37,035 nt of DNA from Chromera velia (Eukaryota > Sar > Chromeraceae), in assembly GCA_018398765.1 (NCBI GenBank), contig JAHBMJ010000524.1, positions 5,001 through 42,035 on the forward strand. The letters run 5' to 3'. Shown piece after piece: positions 10,663-19,001 of the stretch (position 1 is its first letter; each line of letters opens with the position of its first letter). The translations under genes were made by a program, and so were the position numbers. Below the pieces are notes generated by a model. That model ran no database searches. It was given only the letters and a program-made list of their open reading frames with translations, and was not told where the DNA came from.

Positions 10663-11560
10663 GCCATCTTGGTTGTCGTCACCCGTCAACCTTTGGGAGT
10701 TCCCGTTGCTCTGATACAGATCGGAAAGCAGCGGAAAGCAACTCTAATTCTTCAGGTACAGTGCGTCTATGAATTCGTTTGCAATCAAGTGTCGTGCCAA
10801 CTGATTTGCGTGGAAGCCGCTCAGGTAAACTCCTCACAAATTGGGAATTCTTTGCGTGACGGACAACCAGCCGCATATACATATGTATACCAGTGTCTGC
10901 ATACTTGAGGGGAAAAGCCTGTCCCTGCGCAGCTGCGACTAGACGTGCCACCACTGACTTACACACTCTTGCAATGCAACTGCGCGAGCTTTTCGCATGC
11001 AGTGGTCGTCGCTGCTGGAGAAAGTGAACGAACCAGCCCAGTTCTCTCACTTATGAGTGGAAGAAACACAGGGCCTTCTTTCTCCACAAGTTTCATCCAA
11101 GCAAATTGTGCCCTCTCTTGTTGAAGGTGTGAATCCTCAGACTGCGATTCTGGAGAAAGTAGATGGCAGCTAGTACCTCGGCCTCGACTAAGCTCTGAAA
11201 AATCCCGGTCGCTGCGTTCTCAAAGGGTCCCAGTGTGCCATGAAGGGATCACAATCATCACATGAAGAGAGAACGCGCTCTTTCAAACTTCATCGGAGTT
11301 CATCCAAGTGTTTGAACTTTGAAGTTTTAAGTATTGAGTTTGACTGACCTGAGACCCTGGCCAGCCGCGCACAAACGTGCGGGTGGCGGCCGCCGCCGCG
11401 CCGCCGCAGCGAGCCGTTGCGCGCCGCCGCACATATTACGGCCTGCTGCAGCTAGCTGGCCTCTTCCGTGCGCCCATTCGATTTTGGTGCAACACATGCA
11501 GAAGATGCATGCAGGAGTGTGATCGCGGTGGACGACCTTTGAATCAAACATCTCGATCAT
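9891..11560 (-). CDS. Candidate multi-exon gene of unknown function, divergent from the TspO-related gene
   Basis: Two exons are supported by signals and phase. Exon 1 is 11560-11349 (ATG at 11560, donor GTCAGT at 11348; 212 nt, phase 2). Exon 2 is 11211-10963 (acceptor CGCAG, 249 nt, donor GTAAGT at 10962), open in one frame through ERAQFAWMKLVEKEGPVFLP. Exon 1 encodes a Cys-rich cluster at residues 18-24 (CIFCMCC), with H31 and C44, then an Ala/Arg/Pro-rich stretch. This could bind metal, but I recognise no family. Further coding-like segments lie downstream on the same strand at about 10900-10679, 10551-10294 and 10304-9891, interrupted by a CA microsatellite (10627-10661) and a CT microsatellite with a one-base gap (10110-10180). 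I could not settle their splice joins, so the end given here is only the limit of the last open frame. Confidence 0.3.
10110..10190. repeat. (CT)n microsatellite with a C-run and one undetermined base
   Basis: Some 40-50 bases of CT are followed by CCCTCCCCCCCC, an N at 10170, and more CT. Arg/Glu and Ser/Leu repeat ORFs across it are artefacts. Confidence 0.9.
10627..10661. repeat. (CA)n microsatellite
   Basis: About 17 CA units, preceded by looser CAGACA/CATA repeats from 10573. Confidence 0.9.
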
Positions 11561-11659
11561 ACAAATCTCTCTTTCATTCCATCACTTCACAACCCCAACT
11601 ACTTGTGCACACTGTACTCTCCACTCTCAACTGTCACGCAGTCAATCGAATACCTCAAA
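11561..11659. promoter_or_regulatory. Putative shared (bidirectional) 5' region
   Basis: This 99-bp gap separates the candidate ATG of the - strand gene (11560) from the ATG of the TspO-related gene (11660). Both 5' UTRs and core promoters would have to fit here or overlap the neighbouring gene. No TATA-like box was identified. This depends on the - strand gene model being right. Confidence 0.3.
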
Positions 11660-12761
11660 ATGGTGTCGGCTTGGTCTATCAGCAACTTGGTTGCCTTCAT
11701 TTTGAATGCCGTGTTGGTCAATCTGTCCAACACCGGTATCTATGGCCCCACCAATGCTGAGCAGTCTGCGAAGTACTCTACTGTGATCACTCCAGCAGGC
11801 TATGCTTTCAGTATTTGGGGTCTGATCTACATCACCGAGGGGATCTGGGCCATTTACCAGATGTTCCCCCCTGTCTCTAGAAGCAAGCTCCTCTCTGAGG
11901 GCGTCTCTTTCTGGCAGATCTCTATGAGCGTCTTCCAGGTCCTCTGGACTATCGCATTCGCACGTGACTGGATCATTGCCTCTGCAGTCCTTCTTCTGAT
12001 GATCTGGGTCTCCCTTGTGGGTCTTGTGGTGAGCCTGTTCAGATTCAGAACCGGAGAGGTCGACAAGTCTGGAGAAAAGAGAGAGATCTCTCTGCTCAAC
12101 TACTGGATTTTCTGCGTTCCCTTCGGAATCCATCTGGTCGGTCTCTCTCTGGTCTTTCCTTTCCTTCCCTTGTATCCTTTTCTCTTTCCTGTATTCCTTT
12201 GTTGATGCACTCCCTTTGGAAGAAGTCAACGTTGGTCTTGGAAGTCAATGTTGGTCTCAATTCTTGTGGTTGTCTGACTTCAATTGTGTGTTGCAGGGCT
12301 GGGTGACTGCTGCGGCCATCTTGAACTGGAACATCGTGACGGTTGCCCAGGCAGGCGGCCCTGACGGTGCTCAGCAGCAGCTCTCTGTTGCCATTCTCTC
12401 TCTGGCCCTGGTCTTCGGTGCCTCTTTGATCTTCACTCTCGGCAACAGAGCCGTGACCGAGCCTGCAGTCCCGGCTGTTGCCATCTGGGCAGCTGCTGCA
12501 ATTTCCTCTCAACTTCAGAACCCTCCCCAGATGGTTGTGGAGGTCTTTGGCTTCTCTGGTCCCCTCATCTTCCACTCTCTTCAGTCCGTCCTCCTCGGAC
12601 TTCAGTACCTCCTCGCCGCAGTTTTCGTCTTCGGGATTGCCAAGAACGTTCTGGGGTGGACTCGCGGCCGCATGGAGGCACAGCAGAGAGCGCAGCCTAC
12701 TGACAGAAGTGCGGCTCTCGAGTACCCCCACACCGCCGATTCCCTTGCAAACAAGTTCTAA
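11660..12761 (+). CDS. TspO/MBR-related (tryptophan-rich sensory protein-like) multi-pass membrane protein
   Basis: Two exons, 11660-12136 and 12297-12761, encode 313 residues. The join (donor GTCGGT at 12137, acceptor TTGCAG at 12296, phase 0) produces GIHLGWVTAAAILNWN, which fits the conserved 'iyLGWitvAtianvs' segment of this family; the alternative GT four bases downstream would break the frame. The other signature is TPAGYAFSIWGLIYI at about residues 40-54. Hydrophobic segments lie near residues 5-25, 40-65, 92-110, 112-137, 145-170, 185-210, 218-234 and 255-280, followed by a short polar C-terminus. The ATG at 11660 (context CAAAATGG) is preferred over one 57 bp upstream because the family N-terminus begins here. 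Known members of the TspO superfamily bind porphyrins or cholesterol in membranes; this longer branch is poorly characterised, so substrate and location (plasma membrane, plastid or mitochondrion) are open. A divergent - strand gene may share its promoter. Confidence 0.85.
12137..12296 (+). other. Intron of the TspO-related gene
   Basis: 160 bp, GTCGGT...TTGCAG, pyrimidine-rich. It contains a short direct duplication: GGAAGTCAACGTTGGTCT at about 12220 and GGAAGTCAATGTTGGTCT at about 12240. Confidence 0.8.
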
Positions 12762-13551
12762 GGGAAAGATTTTTAAAGTGGTCTGTGAACAATGATGAAG
12801 TGAATGAATGAAGTCGGTGTCGGGAGTCTGAGCATTCACTTGCTCTGCGTGCTTTCGTACGAAGCGGTACGAGGGTGTGGTGTTCAAAGAAAAATCTCAC
12901 GATGAGAAGAAGTAGAGGAAGTAGTCTTTCTTCGATGTTTTCCATCGTCTTTTTGTTTGAATGTTTGAATTCGCCTGTCGAGGAAAGGAAAGGAGAGTAA
13001 GTCGTGATGTATTTCGCATCTTCTTTCTGTCGTGGCCGGCCAGAGATCATGGAAGTGGTTTTCCTTCCTTACATGCATCATGTCTGTGCCTTTTCGTGGA
13101 GATACGATCCGATACAGTAAATGACTGCATGCCTTGCCTACCCTCCTCCTCTTGTACAATCTTGCATGACAGTGTCCATCCGATGCATGCATGTACGTGC
13201 ATGTGTGAACTCACCATGCATTAGTGTGTTCGCACGTGCATTCCAGATTCAGGTCTGGTTCTCTTCTCTTCCTTCTCCCACTGACCAACACTTTCTTACT
13301 CAAAGAAACTGCGCATCGCATGCGCACTTGTGAAGAATGAACGAGTCCGCATGCGTTAGTCTCTCCTCCGATCCGTGTCAAAAGACAACGGCTAGAACAA
13401 CGGGTGCACACATGAGTTCACGATTTCTCGAGCCTGTACAGTTTTGTGCACTTCATGTGCGTAGTGAGACATTGAGTCATGAATTCATGAAGGGTCCTCG
13501 AACTTCAAAGCTAGCTTTAAATCGGTGCGGTTCATGGGTCGATGCGTACAT
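12762..13551. other. 3' flank of the TspO-related gene, no gene identified
   Basis: No AATAAA was seen close to the stop. Short ORFs on both strands lack motifs. ATGCATG-rich sequence occurs at about 13065-13210. Confidence 0.45.
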
Positions 13552-13733
13552 ATCATCTATGAACCGGCACACTAGTAAAATAGTAAAAATGGTCAACTAT
13601 TTTTACTATTTTAGCTAACATTAGATAGTAAATAGTGAAAATAGTAAAAAAAAAAAGACTATTTCAACTATTTTAAACGGTTAAATAGTACTATTTTACT
13701 ATTTCAACTATTTTTTATGTTAAATATCAATCA
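13552..13733. mobile_element. ATAGT-rich MITE-like segment, one end visible
   Basis: It starts with ATCATCTATGAACCGG at 13552-13567, then an interior of AAAATAGT, CAACTATTTT and related self-complementary words like that at 8672-8885. No matching right terminus is seen at about 13733. The inverted partner of the left end is found only at 18098-18113. A degenerate opposite-facing end (GCGGTTCATGGG) lies just upstream at about 13528. It may be a truncated MITE or one end of a larger unit. Confidence 0.45.
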
Positions 13734-14216
13734 ATAAACTTTGAAGTCACTCGGTCAAAGCCACCCATTCGAAGTCATGTTATGATTCGTTCATCCAAAA
13801 ATGATAATCAGTTTGATTTTAAGCTGCTCTGCTTTGTCCACCGCCTTGCTGTTGATTTCTATCAGTTCTTCAGTTGTATATCAAGCCTCATGCAGGCTGG
13901 CATTAAACAACACATAGTCTGCTCGAGAACGTACGCAACGTACTTTGAACGGAGAGCAGCGCCATGCGAAGGCGATTAACTAAATTCATAATAACATTCA
14001 ACCAGACACATTTTTTTGCCAATCACAAACTGTCACTGGTCATTTTTCCTCTCTGCAGATGCATTTTCATGCAGGTGCAAAACAAACTGAAGAGACAAGA
14101 CACCAAACAGCACCAGTAAGGCCCTTTAAACTAGCGACCAGTAAAAGAAATTTGGGAGCCAAAAACCGGGTTTGAATGAGCATTGATCGAAGGGGAGAAA
14201 TTTTTGTGCAGGCCTC

Positions 14217-14219
<3 letters not shown>
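13734..14219. other. Intergenic stretch, nothing identified
   Basis: Mixed-composition DNA with only short ORFs (longest on + 13782-13979, no motif). Confidence 0.5.
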
Positions 14220-14263
<44 letters not shown>

Positions 14264-14697
14264 GAGAGAGGGNNNNNNNNNNNNNNNNNNNNNNNNNNNN
14301 NNNNNNNNNNNNNNNNNNNNNNNNNNNNNNNNNNNNNNNNNNNNNNNNNNNNNNNNNNNNNNNNNNNNNNNNNNNNNNNNNNNNNNNNNNNNNNNNNNNN
14401 NNNNNNNNNNNNNNNNNNNNNNNNNNNNNNNNNNNNNNNNNNNNNNNNNNNNNNNNNNNNNNNNNNNNNNNNNNNNNNNNNNNNNNNNNNNNNNNNNNNN
14501 NNNNNNNNNNNNNNNNNNNNNNNNNNNNNNNNNNNTAGATGAGGGAATGATGGGAGAGAGAGGGGGAGAGGAGAAGAGAGGGAGAGGAAGAAAGATGAAG
14601 AGAGAGAAAGAGGGAGAGAGAGAGAGAGAAAGAGAGAGAAAAGGGGAGACGAGAAGAGAGGGAGAGGAAAAAAGTGGGAAAAGGGGAGGGAGAGAGA

Positions 14698-14735
<38 letters not shown>
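14220..14735. repeat. (GA)n microsatellite interrupted by a 263-base assembly gap
   Basis: GA repeats run from 14220 to 14272, then Ns at 14273-14535, then impure GA/GGGA repeats to 14735. ORFs across the gap are meaningless. The true repeat length is unknown. Confidence 0.95.
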
Positions 14736-14736
<1 letters not shown>

Positions 14737-15819
14737 TTTCTTATCCCAAGAATCAAGGGATCTTCAACAGTCAAATGGGATAGGATCAAGCGACACAATA
14801 AGGACTCATCGCGAGGACGCTTCCACATAGAACAAAGTGACCGACAAGCCAAAACGGAAGCACACAAGTGAAAAAAGGGCCCCAGAGAGCAGAAAACGTA
14901 CTAGTAGGCAACTTACTAAGATCAATGTCGTGAACACCAGTTTTTGAAGTTTATATATACTTCTGTCCACATTCCAAACCGGATGGAATCCGGCAAGGTT
15001 GCTGTAGGTTCCACTTACTCCAATGTTATTCTTTACACAATCGAAGTCTTTTCGCAGCAGAAGAGTCTTACTCTACAGGCAGAAAAAAACATAAAAGAAC
15101 GCTTCTGGAAGCGGATAAAAGCTGCGTAGAAGACAAGACCGCTTGTAGACGCCTTTTGAATTCCGATTGGCTATATATTAAATTAAATCTGAATATTTGA
15201 AACATGAAGGTCAATTCCGTTTTGATCCAGCTTATGGCTTTTTGATCGAGCCGCCAGCGGTCTGCTTCCGTATTTAGCGATCGAAGCTGGTGTTTGAGCT
15301 AAACAGGTGATAGCTATAGGCCTGGTCCAACAGTAATGAAGGTCAGACAATCTGGGTGCATACATGGAATATGCATGGGGTGCACGGATACATGTATGCG
15401 GGTGATGCCGTGGCCGCGGAATGCATGCATGGCGGCACGCGTGCGGGACGCGCATGTATGCAATGATGCGATACCGCCGAGTTTCCTCGATCAGTACTCC
15501 TCAGACAGTAATTAACTCTGCAGTACTCTTCATTCCTCAAGTTGGCTCTCAACTGCTTGGATCGAGATTCAAGAAGTGTTCAAGTGTTTCCACTGCAGAA
15601 TTTAGAGCTCCATCTCTTTCCCGTACAGTGGTCCATATTCGTCCCCTGTGTTGTTCACTGAGTAGCTTCAGTACAGCTACAATTTTTCCCTCCGTTGTGT
15701 ATTCACTGATTTTTTTGAGAGTGTATCCTTGTTGTTGCTTTTCCCAGAGTAAAGCAACCTTCTCCTGTCAGCCGGCCTGTCAACCTGCCTTTGAGGCAGA
15801 CATGAAGGTGGCTTGAAGC
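14736..15819. other. Intergenic stretch, nothing identified
   Basis: Short ORFs only. At 15355-15470 the DNA is rich in ATGCAT and GCATGC palindromic words and CG-containing words, but no gene or known element is recognised. Confidence 0.45.
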
Positions 15820-17162
15820 ATTGACGCTGTGCATCGTGCTTGCACAGTGTGTCATGTTTGTAGGGCACCCGTCTCTCTCGTTTCTTCTCTGCACATCTTC
15901 ACAACAGCGAGGCAAACATTTTTCCTTAGTAAAACAGGCTCTCGCGCTGACAGAAAGAAGACTCCTCAGCAGTTCCACTGCACAAGCAGTGAGTGTATCC
16001 TCCCCTCAGTCGACGTCTCTTTTTCTATTCCGCTCTCCCCATCCATACAACAGCGAAGCAGAGATTTTTTTTGGCGAGATAGGCCGTCGTGCCGACAGGA
16101 AGGAGACTTCTCAGCAGTTCTACCGCACGAGCAGTGAGTGTATCCTCCTCCCCATCGAGGTCTCTCATTTTTTCCTCTGTCTCTATCCACATAACAGCGT
16201 GTCAGACATTTTTCCTTTGCGAGATGGGCCGTCGTGCTGACCTACGTGCTGACAGGAAGGAGACTCCTCAGCAGTTCCACCACACAAGCAGTGAGTGTAT
16301 CCTCCCCCCAGTCGACGTCTCTTTTTTTATTCCGCTCTCCCCATCCACACAACAGCGAGGCAGATATTTTTCCTTGGCGAGACGGGCCGTCATGCTGACA
16401 GGAAGGAGACTCCTCAGCAGTTCCACCGCACGAGCAGTGAGTGTATCCTCCCCCCCATCGAGGTCTCTCATTCTTTCCTCTGTCTCTATCCACATAATAG
16501 CGTGTCAGACATTTTTCCTTTGCAAGACGGGCCGTCGTGCTGACCTAGGTGCTGACAGGAAGGAGACTCCTCAGCAGTTCCACCACACAAGCAGTGAGTG
16601 TATCCTCCCCCCAGTCGACGTCTCTTTTTCTATTCCGCTCTCTCCATCCACACAACAGCGAGGCAGAGATTTTCCTTGGCGAGACGGGCCGTCGTGCTGA
16701 CAGGAAGGAGACTCCTCAGCAGTTCCACCGCACAAGCAGTGAGTGTATCCTCCCCCCAGTCGACGTCTCTTTTTTTTCTACTCTCCATATCTATACAACA
16801 GCATGTCAGATATTTTTTCTTGGCGAGACGGGCCGTCATGCTGACAGGAAGGAGACTCCTCAACAGTTCCACCGCACGAGCAGTGAGTGTATCCTCCCTC
16901 TAGTCTATGTCTCTTTTTTTTCTGCTCTCCCTATCCATACAACAGTGTGTCAGACACTTTTCCTTGGCGAGACGGGCCGTCGTGCTGACAGGAAGGAGAC
17001 TCCTCAACAGTTCCACCATATGAGCAGTGTGAGTGTATCCTCCCTCCCGTCGAGGTCTCTCATTCTTTCCTCTGTCCCCATCCACACAACAGCGTGTCAG
17101 ACATTTTTCCTTGGCAACACAGACCCTTGTTCTTACAGAAAAGAGACTCTTCTGCAGTTCCA
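15820..17162. repeat. ~145-bp minisatellite array, about nine units, with alternating subtypes
   Basis: The marker CTCCTCAGCAG (or close variant) recurs at 15962, 16107, 16264, 16410, 16567, 16712, 16856, 17000 and 17147: spacings 145, 157, 146, 157, 145, 144, 144 and 147. Two unit subtypes are visible after the marker, one with AGTCGACGTCTC (A) and one with ATCGAGGTCTCTC (B), in the order A B A B A A' A' B. The two 157-bp periods carry a 12-bp insertion (GTGCTGACCTAC/G type). The first unit (from ~15820) is the most diverged. ORFs across the array on both strands reflect lack of stop codons in the unit, not genes. Confidence 0.9.
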
Positions 17163-17540
17163 TCTTCTTTCCTTCTTTCCTTCCTTACTTACTTCCTTCG
17201 TTCCTTCTTTCCTTCTTTTCTCTAGTTCCTTGCTTCCTTCCTTTCTCTAGTTCCTTCCTTCCTTCCTTCCTTCCTTCTTTCCTTCCTTTCTTACTTCCTT
17301 CGTTCTTTCCTTCCTTCCTTTCTCTGGTTCCTTCTTTTTTTTCTTCCTTGCTTCCTTCCTTCCTTTCTTTTTTCCTTCCTTTCTTCCTTCCTTCCTTCCT
17401 TCCTTCCTTCCATCCTTTCATTCTTTCTTCCTTTCTCCCTTTCTTCTTTTCTTCTTTTCTTCCTTTCTTCCTTTCTTCCTTTCTTCCTTCCTTCCTTCCT
17501 CCTTTCGTTTCATCCTTTGATTCTCTCTCCTTTTTCTGAC
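17163..17540. repeat. (TTCC)n polypyrimidine tract
   Basis: About 380 bases of TTCC/TTTC/CTT repeats on the + strand directly abut the minisatellite array. Phe/Leu/Ser/Pro-rich and Lys/Glu/Gly/Arg-rich ORFs here are repeat artefacts. Confidence 0.95.
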
Positions 17541-17819
17541 AGGTCCTGTTTTCTGCCTTTTCCATTCTTCCTCTCTGCATGCCTTTCGCCGCTATGTATG
17601 GCTGATTATCGTGCACTGGCAGCACTGAAGCAGGCACTCAACATGAATTCAACTTTGTTTGGTGCCTCTCCCAGCCTGCCTGACTTGCTTTAAATTAGTA
17701 GAGAGAGGATGAGAGAAAAGCGAAGGAAGAGAAGGGGACAGATCACTGAGATCATTACAAGATAGATTGAATTTAAAGAATTTCAAGGTCGAAAACAATG
17801 GGAAAATCGATGTAAAAGT
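17541..17819. other. Short unassigned spacer
   Basis: Unique sequence between the TTCC tract and the ATAGT-rich segment. No ORF of note. Confidence 0.5.
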
Positions 17820-18113
17820 GTAAAATAGATGTAAAAATAGTGAAAATAGTCAACTATTTTGACTATTTCTGGTGATATTGCGTAGTGACTGACTGAAAGT
17901 ATAAAATAAATATAAAAATCGTGAAAATGGTAAAATAGTTTTCTATTTTATAGCAAGATTTTCTGTGTTGACTCATTTGTAAAAATAATCAAAATAGTAG
18001 GCTATTTCTACAGTATCAAATAGTAAATAATCCACTATTTTACTATTTACTATCGAAACGTAGGAATAGTCAAAATAGTGATTATTTTTTTATTTTACCG
18101 GTTCATAGATGAT
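17820..18113. mobile_element. ATAGT-rich MITE-like segment ending in an inverted CATCTATGAACCGG terminus
   Basis: The interior consists of AAAATAGT/CAACTATTTTGACTATTT words as in the elements at 8672 and 13552. The right end CCGGTTCATAGATGAT (18098-18113) is the exact reverse complement of 13552-13567. The left end of this copy is not distinct. Confidence 0.45.
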
Positions 18114-18272
18114 GTTTTGTTCCCGTCTAGACATACGTCTTTTTTTTAGGAAAGATTCTCACATTTAATTCTTTCTACTACCTAGCTTTCTACAATTAAG
18201 TCTAGCTGCAAGTCAATTTTAATTTTTAAATTATTATTTTTTAGTATTTTTTAGCTACGTCTTTTCTCGTTT

Positions 18273-18277
18273 CCTAT
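18273..18277. repeat. Target-site duplication CCTAT, left copy
   Basis: Identical to 24972-24976 on the far side of the element. Confidence 0.9.
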
Positions 18278-18642
18278 TGTCACGCTCTTAGGAACTAAAG
18301 TGAGGACTTACCATATGACTTCACTTATCAAGCTTAACGTACGTGGAGGAATCTGTCCATCAGACCTCCTTGTTCCTTTCGTATTGTTTTGTTTCAATCT
18401 TAATCAATCTTATTCTTTCCATGCATTGACTTGCATACATGCATGCTTCTGTATTTCCGAATTAATTCTTTTTTCATGAAACCTCAGGGCATGGGTGACG
18501 CCATAGCGGACGGCCTGACATCTGATCCTTGTGCCCATGCTTTTTCAAGCACTGGCTCTACTGATTGCCCGGCGCTGCCCCTTCACCCGCTAGTTCAATT
18601 TGTGCACACGGTGAACTAACTTCAGTGGAGCTTGCCGTAACA
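18278..18642 (-). repeat. Outer 3' LTR of the Gypsy element (365 bp)
   Basis: Aligns end to end with 24607-24971 at the same length. It differs at scattered sites; for example CATCTGATCC and CCCATGC where the 5' LTR has CGTCTAACCC and CCCGCGC. A 62-codon + strand ORF repeated in each LTR copy is not considered a gene. Confidence 0.92.
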
Positions 18643-18932
18643 CATTATCAGATTCCTTGTTGTTCCTTTTGTATTGTTTTGTTTCAATCTTAATCAATCT
18701 TATTCTTTCCATGCATTGACTTGCATACATGCATGCTTCTGTATTTCTGAATTAATTCTTTTTTCATGAAACCTCAGGGCATGGGTGACGCCATAGCGGA
18801 CGGCCTGACGTCTAACCCTTGTGCCCGCGCTTTTTCAAACACTGGCTCTACTGATTGCCCGGCGCTGCCCCTTCACCCGCTAGTCCGATTTGTGCACACG
18901 GTGAACTAACTTTGGTGGAGTTTGCCGTAACA
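18643..18932 (-). repeat. Inner partial LTR copy
   Basis: About 290 bp corresponding to the LTR from roughly its position 85 to the end (GTAACA at 18932), directly followed by the polypurine tract. At the diagnostic sites it matches the 5' LTR better than the outer copy does (CGTCTAACCC, CCCGCGC). A partial tandem LTR duplication is therefore present at the 3' end. Confidence 0.85.
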
Positions 18933-18944
18933 CATCTCCCCTTC
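18933..18944 (-). other. Polypurine tract of the Gypsy element
   Basis: On the - strand GAAGGGGAGATG immediately precedes the LTR start TGTTACGG, as expected for the plus-strand primer. It abuts the inner partial LTR, not the outer full one. Confidence 0.8.
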
Positions 18945-19001
18945 AAAACTGATACGTCCCGGGTCAGCCCAAAGGTCCGGTACTGTTGCAAGATGCTTTT
19001 C

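Noticed and set aside
14067-14867. 266-codon - strand ORF across the N gap
   Set aside because: Mostly undetermined bases and Ser-Leu repeats.
15821-17250. Several ORFs of 80-233 codons through the minisatellite, which look like a repeated protein
   Set aside because: Unit length (144-157) is mostly not a multiple of three, so frames change from unit to unit, and ORFs occur on both strands.
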